Assembly: GCA_951812925.1 (NCBI GenBank)
Contig: OX638371.1
Coordinates: forward strand, 45,110,101 to 45,174,100
Source: Calliopum simillimum
Taxonomy: Eukaryota; Arthropoda; Insecta; Diptera; Lauxaniidae
Direction of reading: 5' to 3'
Length of the DNA stretch: 64,000 bases
Position numbers and translations under genes: made by a program. The notes under the pieces are model-generated. The model had not been told where the DNA came from, did no database searches, and was given only the letters and a program-made list of their open reading frames with translations. This document shows, in pieces, positions 1 to 11,726 of the stretch; the first letter of the stretch is position 1, and every line of letters starts with the position of its first letter.

Positions 1-221
1 CGATAGGGATTTGCACCCTCCGTACAGTAAAAATACTCAAAATGCTATATTTCTACGACTATAGTAGCTATCATTATAAAAGTTGGTACATAAATATATA
101 TTTTATTTACCTTGAAAAACCTTCAGGGTTGGAAGAGAAGGATGACGGAGATAGATGGGTCTTGAAACATATGTAAAGGGCATCGGGAACGGGCGAACAA
201 AGTCGCTTCCGGGCCAGCTAG
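1..221 (+). other. Possible Helitron 3' end remnant
   Basis: No gene is visible. The last 50 bases contain the word GCGAACAAAGTCGC and finish GGGCCAGCTAGT followed by T. A GC-rich stretch ending CTAGT is typical of insect Helitron 3' ends, and such elements insert between A and T without target duplication. No Rep/helicase coding is present, so this would be only a terminal fragment. The rest is AT-rich and unassigned. Confidence 0.3.
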
Positions 222-826
222 TTTTATTATGAAAAAACTATTATATTTATTTCTTTTGGACATTGTTAAATATTGTCTAAAAAATATGAAAAATTTTTAT
301 TATCTTTTTTATTTTTAGTTTCCCTTGGCTGCTGTAGAGGGCGTCATCCAAAAGTTACTTTTCAAACTGGTAGGACATTTTTCTCCGAATTTTCTCGGAC
401 GATTGAAAAAAACCAAAGAGCATTCGATTACTCATGAAAAATATTAAACAAGAAGCCTCTGAAAGTATTAAAAAATACCACCCCCTTTTTTTACGAGGGT
501 GACTAGCCCTCAAAAAATGCAATTTTTTCGCATTTTTCATAAATATTCATACAAAAACTTCAAATAATAAAAAAGTATGAATTTTAGAGGCTTATTGTAT
601 AGTTTTGAGTCTCAAGAATAAAATCCATTTTGAATTTTTGAAAAATCTGTTACAGGAGGTCTACAACATGTCCTACCGTGTAAAAAGTAACTTTTGGATG
701 ACGCCCTCTACAGCAGCCAAGGGAAACTAAGTATAAAAAAAAAAAATTTTTTCCTATTTTTCAGACAATATTAAACAATGTCCAAAAGAAATTTTGTCAA
801 TAAATGTAATAGTTTTATCATAGTAA
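222..826. mobile_element. Foldback (long inverted repeat) element, ~600 bp
   Basis: Bases 222-379 and 667-826 are inverted copies of each other. Both contain CTTTTGGACATTGTT, AGTTTCCCTTGGCTGC and GAGGGCGTCATCCAAAAGTT, in opposite order and on opposite strands. The central ~290 bases are unique. No coding capacity; a non-autonomous DNA element by architecture. Confidence 0.8.
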
Positions 827-901
827 AATTTTTTAAAGTGTTTTTTTTTTTCAATTACAAAGGCGAATGTCCCCTTAAGAAAATCAATTTTTCCATTAAT
901 A

Positions 902-2636
902 ACACTAGTTTACAGCCAAAATTCCCAGTGAATGCCATTATTCATTTTATATGTTAAATGAGCTGCTGATTCCGAAAATCGCATAATTTTTTTTTTTTTT
1001 CGTGTCGTTTTTGAGATATCGGTCATTTTCGGTTTTTGGACCAAAAAAAAAAGATAGTTCCATTTCAATACAAATATCTCAAGAACCAATGTTTTCGCGT
1101 AAACGTATTACATGTCATATTAAAGGTAATTAAATTACCTTCAAATTATGTTCACATCATTTTTTGGTTGGTTTGTTAGTTTTGGCGAAATACATTGATT
1201 TCTAAAAAAAACCTTTTTTTTTTTGAAAAAATTAAGAAAAAATCAACTTCAAATTTATACAAGAAAAACTAACTTTTTTATAATATTTTGTTTTTTTGTA
1301 TCATAGGCTATATATTAATGAAGAAAATAAGATACCATTTAAGAAAATCGATGGGAAAATGCAAATATTGTATGCAATTCATTGATAAATTACTAAAATG
1401 CGTTTTTGCCTATTTTTTTCGGTTTTTTTTTTAGTAAAATGTCGATAATTTGAAACTTTTTGTAAAACACATGAGAAAATCCAAAAAATTCTTAAAGTAG
1501 CCGTTAAAAGAAAATACCCGTGTCTCGTCGTTTTTCTCCAGCACGTTAGCTTTTTTTAATCGATTTTTAAAGTTTTTTAATCCACTGTACATGAAAAAAC
1601 AAAAATAACACATTTTTGTGTTAAATCGATGAATCTAACTATATGATCCTTACATCTGAGGTGTATCATGTGTTCAGTAAACTAATGCAGGATATTACAA
1701 GGAATATTTTTGTAGAAAATTTTAACCCTCTAAGACCCTTACATTTGGGTCATTTTGACCCCCCAACATTTAGGTTAAAAGACCTACATGTGGGGGTTTA
1801 AGAGGGTTAAAATTGTCTACAAAAATATTCCTCGTAATATCTTGCATAAGTTTATTGAACACATGATACACCTCAAATGTAAGGATCACATAGTTATTTG
1901 CATCAATTTAACACAAGAACGCGTTATTTTTGTTTTTTTCATGTACAGTGGATTAAAAAACTTCCAAAATCGATTAAAAAAAAATCTGACGTGCTGAAGA
2001 AAAACGACGAGACAAGGGTATTTTTTTTTAACGCTTACTTTAAGAATTTTTTGGATTTTCTCATGTGTTTTACAAAAAGTTTCAAATTATCGACAGTTTA
2101 CTAAAAAAACCGAAAAAAATAGGCAAAAAAGCATTTTAGTAATTTATCAAATTGTATACAACTTTTGCATTTTCCCATCGATTTTCTTAAATAGTATTTT
2201 ATTTGCTTTTCAAATATATAAACTATGATATAAAAAAACAAAATGATTTTTTGAGTTTTTTTTTTTTCTTGTATAAATCTGCAGTTGATTTTGACTTTTT
2301 TTTTCATTTTTTCGGAAAAAAAAAATTTTTTTTTTTTTTTAGAAATCAGTTTATTCCTCCGAAACTAACAAACCAGCCAAAAAGTGATGTGACTGTCATT
2401 TGTAGGTAATTTAATTACCTTTAATATGATATATAAGTAATACGCTTGGTCCTTGAGATATTTGTATTTAAGTGGAACTATCTTTTTTTTTTGGTCCAAA
2501 AACCGAAAATGACCGATATCTCGAAAACGACACGAAAAAAATAATGCGATTTTCGGAATCAGCAGCCTATTTGACATACAAAATGAATAATGGCATTCAC
2601 TGGGAAAACATTTTTTTTTTTTAAATTTACTAGTGT
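902..2636. mobile_element. Foldback element, family 1, copy 1 (FB1)
   Basis: A 1.7-kb near-palindrome. It starts ACACTAGTTTACAGCC, ends ACTAGTGT, and the arms meet near 1765-1800 around a GGGTCATTTTGACCC-like centre. Both arms carry the blocks TTCCGAAAATCGC, TCGTTTTCGAGATATCGG, a GGTCCAAAAACCGAAAATGA-type stretch and ATATCTCAAGAACCAATG. Two more copies lie at 12169-15119 and 55476-58700. The small open frames inside are arm artefacts. The right end abuts a mariner fragment. Confidence 0.88.
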
Positions 2637-2856
2637 AATTTAAGCGATTGGTAAATTATGGGGTTTCCAACGAGAACAAACGTTTTTTACAACTAAGTGT
2701 TCATGCAAAATCGAATGTCTTGGAGTGGAACTAATGTGCAAGGATGCCTCTATCTCACAATATGCCACATGACGATCTTGCATTTTCAGTTCACGCACGG
2801 CATCAATGTTCTCTAGCACAACGGCCGTTTTTGGACGACCTTCAAGGAATCAATCT
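2637..2856 (-). pseudogene. Mariner transposase, N-terminal/HTH fragment
   Basis: Minus-strand translation gives the mariner helix-turn-helix region: EGRPKTAVV, then ENIDAVRELKMQDRHV, YCEIEASLHIS, and SRWKPHNL, a variant of the mariner WVPHEL/WIPHNL motif before the catalytic core. The fragment stops at P-I-A, where FB1 begins, and at its other end it meets a LINE fragment. The catalytic aspartates are absent. The same mariner family appears as a C-terminal half at 15119-15714. By position the two are different copies, not one split copy, because their order is wrong for a simple insertion. Non-functional. Confidence 0.8.
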
Positions 2857-2862
2857 GTAGCA

Positions 2863-4366
2863 AAAATTCGACGTGCTAAAGCTTAAGAACGACGAGATAC
2901 GCAGATCTTTCGTAGAAGGAATTAAAGCAGTTCCGTTCGATTGTGGTGGAAGTATTGAAACATCGTGGAGGGCAGCTCAGACGGCGTTCTTAAACTCCAG
3001 TGAAAAATACTTGGGGGTCGACCCTCGAACAAGAAGCACTGGATGAGCAAGGAAACGTGAGGTCTTGTTGAAAAAAACAGAAGCGCGAAAAAACTGAGAG
3101 ACGACGCTAAAACTAGAGCGCAAAAAAACGTCGCCGAAAAGGTTTTTAACTCTCTCAGTAAAGAAGTCAGGCGATCGTGCAGACAAGACAAAAGAAGAAT
3201 GTATAACGCTGCAAATGCTCAAAATCTCAGGCAGCTACAGAGCCGTCCTATCAAAGACAAAAATGGAAATCTCTTAACATCCGCGGACGACCAACTTAAG
3301 AGATGGAAAGAGTATTTTTGTGATATACTAAATCCCATGTCTACCACATCCCTACAACCAGAATCACCAACTACAACTGCCGCAGTGACTCGCAGTAGTA
3401 GTCGAATACAAACACCACCGCCTACAATCGATGAAATAGTGAAAGCTATCCAAAGCATGAAAAACAACAAGGCCGCCGGTGTAGATCAAATATCAGCTGA
3501 ACTGCTAAAGGCATGCCCCATAACATCAGCTAAAATTCTCCATCCTCTGCTCACCAAAATCTGGAACGAAGAGCGTTTGCCAGAAGATTGGCTACACGGC
3601 ATGTTAGTCAAACTGCCGAAAAAATGTGACCTAAGCGAGTGTCGAAACTATAGAGGCATTGCCTTGCTCTCAGTACCATCAAAAGTATTGGCGAAAGTGC
3701 TTCTGAACAGGGTAAACGAAAAACTTGATTCAGCCATTCGAAAGCAGCAAGGAGGATTCCGGCGAAACCGATCATGCGTGGATCAAATAAACACCCTCAG
3801 AATAATAGTCGAACAATCATGCGAGTGGCGTGCTGCACTTCAACTTGTCTTCGTAGACTATAGCACTGCCTTCGAAAGTGTCTCCCAAAAAGACATTTGG
3901 GTTTCACTGCAACGAATAGGTTTTGGCGCATAGGCCATAAACTTAGTACGTGCACAATATGAAGGCTTTAAATGCAGTGTGTTACACAACGGGTTGTTGT
4001 CACCGACATTCACCACTAATTCAGGCGTACGGCAGGTGTGTCTACTATCACCATCACTCTTCCTTATCGTTCTTGATGATATCCTTTATAAAGCTCTTAA
4101 TAAGGCCAAAAGGGGTATCAAATGGAACTTTACCGAACATATGGAAGATCTCGACTACGCTGACGACATCTGCCTCTTATCGTCCAAACATTCAGATATA
4201 CAAAGCAAAATTGAAGACCTTCTCTTGGAATTACAACAGGCCGGCCTAAAAATCAATGTATCCACAACTAAAAGTGAATTGCTTTTAAACAGCCTCTTTC
4301 CCTATCAAAACAGTTCTAGACTATTTATAGATCTCATTACTGTCATGGGATTAATGTTGTCTACGT
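2863..4366 (+). pseudogene. Non-LTR retrotransposon (LINE) reverse transcriptase, truncated and decayed
   Basis: From 3199 one frame runs to 4449 with a single in-frame TAG at 3931. It shows RT blocks in order: NNKAAGVDQISAELLK, DWLHGMLVKLPKK, CRNYRGIALLS, KQQGGFRRNRSCVDQINTLR, LVFVDYSTAFESV, SGVRQVCLLSPSLF, and the catalytic YADD box (DLDYADDICLLS, near 4156). Bases 2863-3198 carry the linker upstream of RT in broken frames (FVEGIKAV, SWRAAQTAFL). No endonuclease or 3' tail remains: the 5' side abuts a mariner fragment and the 3' side ends where a TIR repeat starts. Block wording resembles RTE-type LINEs of animals; clade assignment is tentative. Catalytically dead through the stop codon and truncation. 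Confidence 0.85.
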
Positions 4367-4368
4367 CA

Positions 4369-4640
4369 CACACTGCGTTGGCCCATGGACAAAAATCAAA
4401 ATTTTTTGTGACTCGAAACTTAACAATATTGGTATCAATCGACAGGTAATTGCATTAATAAAATAAAATAAAAAATATAGGGGAAAGACATAGTTTTGGC
4501 CACGCTGTGACACTTCAAAGTTGAGATATTTTTAAAAAAAAAATCATGGTTCGTTTTGGGTTCTCTTAAACAAATAATTATCAAAAATTCGTGTTTTGAT
4601 TAAACTAAGCGAAGTAAAGTTTTTTATTATAAATAATGGA
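4369..4640 (+). repeat. Left part of a TIR element (family B), partial copy
   Basis: Begins CACACTGCGTTGGCCCATGG and matches 39766-40045 with scattered differences (shared words include TTGGTATCAATCGACA, TGTGACACTTCAAAGTTGAG and TTAAACTAAGCGAAGTAAAG). The fuller copy at 39766-40549 ends with the inverted terminus. Here the element is interrupted after 4640. A stretch matching its downstream part reappears at 11727-12073, so the intervening 7 kb may be insertions into this copy. Confidence 0.6.
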
Positions 4641-4913
4641 GTTATTCACGATCTGGAGGAACGAGCTGAGTAACAGGGTAAAAGTGCACTCGGTTACTTT
4701 GAATAGTGAGCATACTTAATACTTTTGCACGTATGTTCTTGTTTATCAAAATAATTTTAACTGACAACAAAAAAAAAAAAATTTTTAAATGAATATTTTG
4801 TTTTCATTCTAATTTTTATTTTTTATGACGAAAATCGTCTCTCAATAGTAAACAAGTTAAATGTTTCTATAGAAATAGAAATAGTAAAAAAAGGCAAAAG
4901 TGTAAGATTATTT
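4640..4913. repeat. Dispersed repeat D, copy 1
   Basis: Contains ACGAGCTGAGTAACAGGGTAAAAGTGCACTCGGTTACT and ends AAAAGTGTAAGATTATTTT. A second copy lies at about 60706-60999. No coding. The copia element was inserted at its right edge. Confidence 0.55.
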
Positions 4914-5090
4914 TGAGAAGTTCCAGGATCAAATAAAGAATTTAATTGAATTGTTCGATAGAAAATTATATTTGTGAATGAATATTTGAAAAGAAAAAAT
5001 ACAATATTAATTTGATATATGAAAACTAAATACAAAGCAAAAGTGATTGTGAGAGTTACAGTGTGTTTGTTTAAAGTATATATTCTAACA
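4914..5090 (-). repeat. Copia 3' LTR
   Basis: 177 bp, beginning TGAGAAGTTCC and ending TATTCTAACA on the plus strand, so TG...CA bounded. Matches 9000-9169 except for seven additional bases after AGAAAATTA and a few substitutions. Confidence 0.88.
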
Positions 5091-5102
5091 CCGCCTCTTA
5101 AT
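5091..5102 (-). promoter_or_regulatory. Copia polypurine tract
   Basis: On the minus strand ATTAAGAGGCGG lies immediately before the 3' LTR start (TGTTAG), the position of plus-strand DNA priming in LTR elements. Confidence 0.5.
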
Positions 5103-5177
5103 TTAGTAGAACCACTGCTTTGCTAATTAAACTTCAATTTAAGTTAATTAAAAGTTAACAAGAATATCAAATTAAAT

Positions 5178-7862
5178 TCAAACTAAATTCAAATTTTTAC
5201 GATGTTTCGTAAACAAATTCTTTCCAAGTCCTTTGGTCAGGATATCTGCTACTTGCTCATGTGTTGGTTTGTATTCGATACAAACTTCACCTCTTGCAAT
5301 AACATTGCGAATGAAGTTGTATTTGATATCCAAATGTTTCATTCGCTTGCTCTCCTTTTGATCAGTAGCAATACTGATACACGATTGATTGTCTTCGAAA
5401 ATTACAACTGGCTCATTGCATTGAATTTGCAATTCTATTAGCAATTTCTTAATCCACTTAAGCTCACAAATAGCTTCAGTCAATGCAGCATATTCAGCTT
5501 CGGTTGAAGATAAACTTATCGTCATTTGTTTTCGTGATGCCCAGCTGACTGTATTTCCAAATAATTTGAAAACGTAGCCTGAAGTAGACCTACCGTCATA
5601 TGGATGATTCGAGCATTTGTCCTTATCGCCTTTTTCAATATGTAAACCCTTCTCTATTGGAGTTGAACATGGTTTGCAATCTTTCATCCCGAATTTTTGC
5701 AACACTTTCTCTAAATATTGGGATTGATTCATGGCAATCTTTCCATTTGATACGTCTTGATCAATTTGCATGCCCAAAAATGAATTTACTTCTCCAACAT
5801 CAGTCATCTCGAACTTCTTTGATAGCATTTGCTTTACTGTATTGATAACTTTAATGTCCTGACAAAAAATCAAAGCGTCATCAACGTACAGAAGAATGTA
5901 ACATATGATTCCATTTTGCGATTTGACGTAAACACAGCGATCAGATTCGCAACGCTTGAATCCAATCTGAATCATGAACTCATTAAACTTTTCGTTCCAT
6001 GCACGCGATGCCTGCTTCAGACCATAAAGTGCTTTATTAAGTCTGCACACCTTATTACCATTTTTGAATTCTTCTGGCAGCTCCATATAAATTTCTTCAG
6101 ATAACTCTCCATTCAAAAATGCACACTTAACATCCATTTGATGAATATGCATATCATACCGATTCGCAATCGTTAGCAAAATCCTCAACGTGACCAATTT
6201 TGCTACTGGAGCATAAGTTTCATTGTAGTCAAATCCAAACTTTTGAGTGAAACCACGCGCCACAAGTCGAGCCTTGTATTTATCAATCTCACCATTTGCT
6301 TTCCGCTTCAATTTGAAAACCCATTTATTTGTAACTGCCTTACGGTTTTTAGGTAAATCACACTCAGTCCAAGTTCCATTTTTGATTAATGATTGGTATT
6401 CACTATCAATGGCTCGTTTCCATTCGCCCCAATCATCTCTGAGTTTCGCTTCTGCAATTGAATTTGGATCATTGTCTACAAAATATTCAGCTGAAAATGC
6501 AAAGTGTGCATCTTCAGTGATACAATAACCAAATCGGTCCGGTGGCCGACGACTTCGCTCACTTCTTCTTGTAATTGTTGTTTCCATGTCTTCAACATTT
6601 TCTTCTGCATCGGAACAGCTATTGTACACATCGGATTCATCACTGCGTAAATTTGATTCGTCGTCTTTGCCATTCGAGCTCACCTTATCATGAAATTGGT
6701 CTGTTACCGCCTCTGAATCTGATATTTCTATCAATTTTGCTCTTCTTAGCACAGATGCCTCATTAAATGCTACATGACGACCAAGAACTAATTTATTCCT
6801 CTCTGTGTCCCACAATCGATAAGAACTCATTGATGAAATATAACCAAGCATCAAACATTTAGTCGCCTTTGGTTCTAACTTTGATCGATTACACGCTGGA
6901 ATGTGATTGTAACATTCTGAGCCAAATATCCGCAAATGAGTCAAATCTGGTTTCCGCTTGAACCAAATTTCAGCCGGTGTCATGTTTATGAATTGTTTGC
7001 CAAATGCGCTTGTCGGTGATCGATTTTTCACATAATTTGCCGTAAGTATCGCTTCATTCCAAAACTTTTTGTCCATACCACTTGCTAAAAGCATAGTTGT
7101 TGCTTTCTCTTCAAGTGTACGATTCAACCGCTCAGCAACTGAGTTCATTTCCAGATTGTGTGCAACACTGTAAACACGCTGAATACCTTTCGATTTGCAA
7201 AACGCATCCATTTCATGTGAGGAATATTCACCAGCGTTATCAGCTCTAAATTTTGCAACTTTCTTACCATGCAATGATTCAGCCATCGCAACAAATTCTT
7301 TGAATTTATCCAGCACCTCAGTTCTACGTTGAATAAAGTAAACCATCGAAGCTCTTGAAAAATCATCGGTGAATGAAACGAAGTATTTTGACCCATCATA
7401 TGCTTCATCAGCCATTGGTCCCCAAACGTCAATATGAATCAGCTCCAAAATACGACTCGAACGACCAACCTTGTTTGGTGGAAATGATGTTCGTGTTTGT
7501 TTGCCATAAACGCATGATTCACAAAACTGAGATTCTACATTTACATTTACTAGCTCCAGTCCATGTGCCATTTTTCGGTTTACCAATTTCACCATGTCTT
7601 TTGCATTCAAATGTCCCATTCTGAAATGCCATAAGCTTTGCGTAACTTTATTTATATTACTCTCACCTGATTTACCAGCAAAAACATCACGATCAATGTG
7701 TAAAACAACTTCGTACAATTTTACATTTGCATGTGCCACAAATTGTGTATTACCATTTAACGATGCATATGCACAATCACCATCAAAAACTATACGGTAG
7801 CCCTTCTTAGTCAAACTTCGAATCGACATCAAATTACAGCTTAGGTCCTTGACAAATAACAC
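5178..7862 (-). pseudogene. Copia pol: pre-integrase, integrase, RT, RNase H
   Basis: An 894-codon open frame. In order: the end of the protease-integrase linker; a pre-integrase zinc domain (HFRMGHLN, then CESCVYGK); an integrase core with D (HIDVWGPM, ~residue 144), D (FRADNAGEY, ~208) and E (NSVAERLNRT, ~244); an RT with KARLVARGF, HQMDVKCAFLNG, LYGLKQA and the catalytic box LLYVDDAL (~658); and an RNase H/C-terminal copia segment (STSGYVFK, SSTEAEYAALTEA, MKHLDIKYNF, EQVADILTKGLG). About residue 757 the RT end (CSTPIEKG) runs into DGRSTSGYVF; the conserved copia segment that normally lies between, including the start of RNase H, is missing. The frame stays open, but the element lacks a complete RNase H. 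The frame is also disconnected from gag by a frameshift. Confidence 0.93.
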
Positions 7863-7866
7863 ATTT

Positions 7867-8906
7867 TTAATAATTTGTTGAAAAATCTCCTTTACAAAAT
7901 GTCTTCACAGGAATATCTCCTTGTTCCATCGCAGAAATGTACTGATTTTTCTTCGCGATGGGAATTTTGAGTTCATCAATCTTTTCCAACTGGTTGAAAT
8001 ATCGCCTGTCATTCACCATATGCTGCGTTGCACCAGAATCCAAAACGAACTTTATTTGTGCTGCATCATCACTACGTTGCGATTGGTGTATTTTATTTAC
8101 CGTTAATACCGATTTACAAACCTTGTTACGTTCCTCTACAACAGCACTCATTGTTGATTGTTTACTTTCAGCAGCTCTATTAGAACTTTCACTAGAATTT
8201 TTCTTTTGATTCTTTTGAGCTCTACATTTGGCTTTAATATGGCCGACCTTGCCACATCCATAACAAGTTAATTGTTTCTTTCTGCCTTTTGCACTCATTG
8301 CACCTGATTCACTTGATCTGCTTGAGAACGTCATGCCAGTTCGTTTGTTGTGTTCATCCATCAATCGAGTTTTCACGAATTCCAACGTTAAGCCATCTTG
8401 ATTCATCGTTTCCAATGCCGTAACTAAGTTTTCGTAACTTTTTGGTAATGTTAGCAATAAATGAACAACTATGTCCAAATCTTCAATATTCGCACCCATT
8501 GATTTCAGTTCCCGTATTTTCCTATCAAAATTCAGAAAATGTTGAATCATGTCATCGCCCTCATGATATTTCATCACCAATAATTGTTTTCGCAATAACA
8601 ATTGACCTGCGATGCTTTTCCGCTCGAAAATACCACACAACGTATCAAACATTTCTTTTGCAGTTTTCTTTTCCTTAATATGTTCCAGTTGCCCATCACT
8701 AATTGTTTGCATCAATATCGAAATACATTTCTTTTCTTCCAGTTTCACTTTGTCCTTTTCAGCATCTTTTGCAATTGCTAAAATATCCTCCAATTGTATT
8801 TCCGCAATCCTCTTTCATCTAGAAGTATGCCAACACGAAATTTCCAGTTAGAAAAATTTGTTCCGTCGAATAGCTGAATCTTGTTGATCGATGTATTGTC
8901 CACCAT
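7867..8906 (-). pseudogene. Copia gag plus protease start, frameshifted
   Basis: The natural start is the ATG at 8906-8904 (MVDNTSINKIQLFDGTNF), giving a typical copia Gag opening with a WKFRV motif. One base is missing near 8815, so the reading continues from LEDILAIAKDAEKD in another frame to 7867. It shows the UBN2/copia Gag core (LDIVVHLLLTLPKSYENL, ETMNQDGLTLEFVKTRL), a CCHC zinc knuckle (CYGCGKVGHIKAKC) and the aspartic protease site FVLDSGATQHM. A second frameshift at the 3' end separates it from pol. Confidence 0.9.
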
Positions 8907-8985
8907 TGTTTTTGTTTTCAGGATACTGGTTGAAGCAAATCAATTCTTTCAATTAAATCTTTTTTTTAATTTGTTACACTACTTC

Positions 8986-8999
8986 CTGGGCCCATAACC
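8986..8999 (-). promoter_or_regulatory. Copia primer binding site (internal initiator tRNA-Met half)
   Basis: Directly after the 5' LTR the minus strand reads GGTTATGGGCCCAG. This matches the anticodon-region primer site used by Drosophila copia, primed by a cleaved half of initiator tRNA-Met, rather than a tRNA 3' end. Confidence 0.7.
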
Positions 9000-9169
9000 T
9001 GAGAATTCCAGGATCAAATAAAGAATTTAATTGAATTGTTCGATAGAAAATTGTGAATGAATATTTGAAAAGAAAAAATACAATATTAATTTGATATATG
9101 AAAACTAAATACAAAGCAAAAGTGATTGTGAGAGTTACAGTGTGTTCGTTTAAAGTATATATTCTAACA
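9000..9169 (-). repeat. Copia 5' LTR
   Basis: 170 bp, TGAGAATTCC...TTCTAACA on the plus strand; partner of 4914-5090. Confidence 0.88.
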
Positions 9170-9194
9170 TACATATTACTATACTATTTATTTG

Positions 9195-9790
9195 AAAGTA
9201 AAATCGGATAATATTTTAAAAAGTTATTAAGGTTTCACTGAAGTAGGACTATTCGTTTTTTTATCGAAAAAATAAACAGGTACAAAAAAAATGTTTCTTG
9301 CTTATAACTTTTTTTTCTTCTCAGAAGGGATACCCAAAGCTGCTTAAAACTAAAGACAAAGTTTTTGCAAAAAATGCTGCGTTAAAAAATTAAAAATTTT
9401 TTGTGCAGGTAGTATAGATAATATCCGGTTCCAAAAATCGATTTTTTTATTTTTTTTCAATTACGTGGTCGGAAAAGCATTCGTTTACTCAAAAAGAAGG
9501 CTCTTACGAATAAAATGTTTAAAATCGTTCAAAATATCAAAGTATTTTATAAATTTTTTCAGACCTTTTTAACTTTGCAAAAATTGGTCAAAGAAAAAGA
9601 GAAAAAAAATTTCCAAAAACTCTAAAAAAATTCACACGTGATTCTAAGCATTTTAAACATCATACAATTTTTTTGCTTCATGAAAATCGACCCAGTTTAT
9701 TGTACCTGTTTATTTTTCCGATAAAAAATCAAAATGTGAAACCTTAATAACTTTTTAAAATATGATCTGATTTTAGTAAATTTGGGCTTA
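9195..9790. mobile_element. Foldback element, ~600 bp
   Basis: Inverted arms at about 9195-9285 and 9695-9790 share TTTTAAAAAGTTATTAAGG, GTTTCAC and AAAAATAAACAGGTACAA. The centre is AT-rich and non-coding. Confidence 0.72.
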
Positions 9791-9926
9791 AAATATTTAA
9801 AATTAAATACACTTATAAATAAAAATATAAAAAATATTGCAAAACTGTAAAAAAATACTTTTCGTTCAGTTTTAACCTGTAACTTTAACTCAGCCAATTT
9901 GAATAGGATTTTAGTTATTGATACAT

Positions 9927-11311
9927 CACGGTGTGCCTTAACCCGTTCTAAATCGGACGTCGTAGCACATCAAATTTTTTTCCAGATTCTGTTTACTTAT
10001 CGTTCAAATGATGTATAAAAAAATTTTCACTCGTGACTCCTCGACTAAATTTTGAGATAATCGCTTTTCCAATTGAGGCATTTTCCCATACAAAAAGAAA
10101 AAAAATTTTTTTTTAACTACATTAAACAAAAATTAAAATAATAACAATCGATGTGTTTTGCGATGCTTAACGCGAATCGAACCTCAGAATTGCTCTATAG
10201 TGTATAGTTTATGAGATATTGTAACCTAAAGACCAAAAAAAGTCGTTTTTTGCCATTTTTTGAAGCTATATAACTATGTAACATATCATTTATTCGTCAA
10301 ATGTGGCTTAAATACTTGAAAGCCATAATCTTTTCCTTTAAAACCTAATTTAAATTGTATTAATATCTTCATGCTTCTAAGAGATATCGTAGACCGAAAT
10401 ATTGTCTAAACGGGTTTTTTACACTTTTGTGTCTTTTAAGGTTAGGATATCTTTGAAGAAAAAAAAGATATCAACATAATTTAAATTAGGTTTTAAAGGC
10501 AAAGATTAGGACTTTAAAGTTGCTTACCAGATTAAACGATATTAAAATTTCTTTTACATTTTAAACATGTTCAACAAACCGACTACTTCTAAATTCAGCC
10601 GTTTGACACCCCTAGTGTTGTTACGTGTATGGCATACGTCTGAATTTTGAAATGGTCGGTTCGTTGAACATGTTTAAAATGTGAAAGAAATTTTAATTTC
10701 AGTAAATCTGGTAAGCAACTTTGAAGTCCTAATCTTTGCCTTTAAAACCTAATTTAACATATGTTGATATCTTTTTTTTCTTCAAAGATATCCTAACCTT
10801 AATAGACACAAAAGTGTAAAAAACCCGTTTTGACCATATGTCGGTCTACGATATCTCTTAGAAGCATGAAGATATTAATACAATTTAAATTAGGTTTTAA
10901 AGGAAAAGATTAGGGCTTTCAAGTATTTAAGCCACATTTGACGAATAAATGATATGTTACATAGTTATATAGCTTCAAAAAATGGCAAAAAACGACTTTT
11001 TTTAGTCTTTAGGTTACAATATCTCATAAACTATACACGATAGAGCAATTCTGAGGTTGGATTCGCGTTAAGCATCGCAAAACACATCGATTGTTATTAT
11101 TTTAATTTTTTTTTAATGTAGTTAAAAAAATTTGTTTTTTCTTTTTGTATGGGAAAATGCCCCAATTGGAAAAGCGATTATCTCAAAATTTAGTCGAGGA
11201 GTCACGAGTGAAAATTTTTTTATACATAATTTGAACGATAAGTAAACAGAATCTGGAAAAAAATTTGATGTGCTACGACGTCCGATTTAGAACGGGTTAA
11301 GGCACACCGTG
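9927..11311. mobile_element. Foldback element FB-A with 4-bp duplication ACAT
   Basis: 1385-bp near-perfect palindrome beginning CACGGTGTGCCTTAACCCG and ending with its complement, flanked on both sides by ACAT (9923-9926, 11312-11315). The arms meet around 10570-10670 at a pair of GTTCAACAAACCGAC / GTCGGTTCGTTGAAC words. About 1.1 kb of the arms is shared with FB-B at 32690-33405. Non-coding. Confidence 0.88.
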
Positions 11312-11725
11312 ACATTTAAAAGAAGCGTAAGAATTTTTCTTTAAAATAGTGTATAAAAAAATTCGATCAAAATTGGGTTTCTCGAAATATTTTTTTATAA
11401 AATTAGAGCTATAACCTCAAAAATCGAAAGTGTCGATTATATCTAGAACGGCTCCTCGGAAAAAAAAAATAATGCGTTTTTTGGAGTCAGCGACCTCAAA
11501 TTAGTTTAGAAATGTGATATGTATTTAAAAGATAAGATTCCTATGCAAATTTTTATTTAGAAAGTTATCTAAGTACCTTCATAAGTTATTATGAACTTTT
11601 ATTTAATATTTTAGTGCACAAAAATATACAGCTCTTACATTGAAATTTCTCAAAAAAAAAAAAAAAGGTTCGCAAAATTTGAGTTTGCCCCCCCCCCCCG
11701 AGATGAAATCCTGCGTACGCCCTTG
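11312..11725. repeat. AT-rich remnant ending in a hAT-like terminus
   Basis: Read on the minus strand the right edge begins CAAGGGCGTACGCAGGATTT followed by a G-rich tract (C run at 11688-11699). This is the look of a hAT-type terminal repeat. No partner terminus was found nearby; the rest shows no gene. Confidence 0.35.
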
Positions 11726-11726
11726 A

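Larger units (their letters stand above)
4914..9169 (-). mobile_element. Copia (Ty1/copia) LTR retrotransposon, complete ends, decayed
   Basis: Two near-identical LTRs (4914-5090 and 9000-9169) bracket a gag-pol region read on the minus strand in the copia order gag, protease, integrase, RT, RNase H. The 5' LTR is the right-hand one. A primer binding site follows it and a purine tract (ATTAAGAGGCGG) precedes the 3' LTR. Damage: a frameshift near 8815 in gag, a frameshift near 7867 between protease and pre-integrase, and an in-frame loss between RT and RNase H. No clear 5-bp target duplication is visible (TATTT on the left, TACAT on the right). LTRs differ by one 7-base indel and few substitutions, suggesting a fairly recent insertion. 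Confidence 0.93.

Noticed and set aside
1788..2409. Several 60-70-codon frames on both strands
   Set aside because: They lie in the arms of a foldback element and mirror each other between arms.
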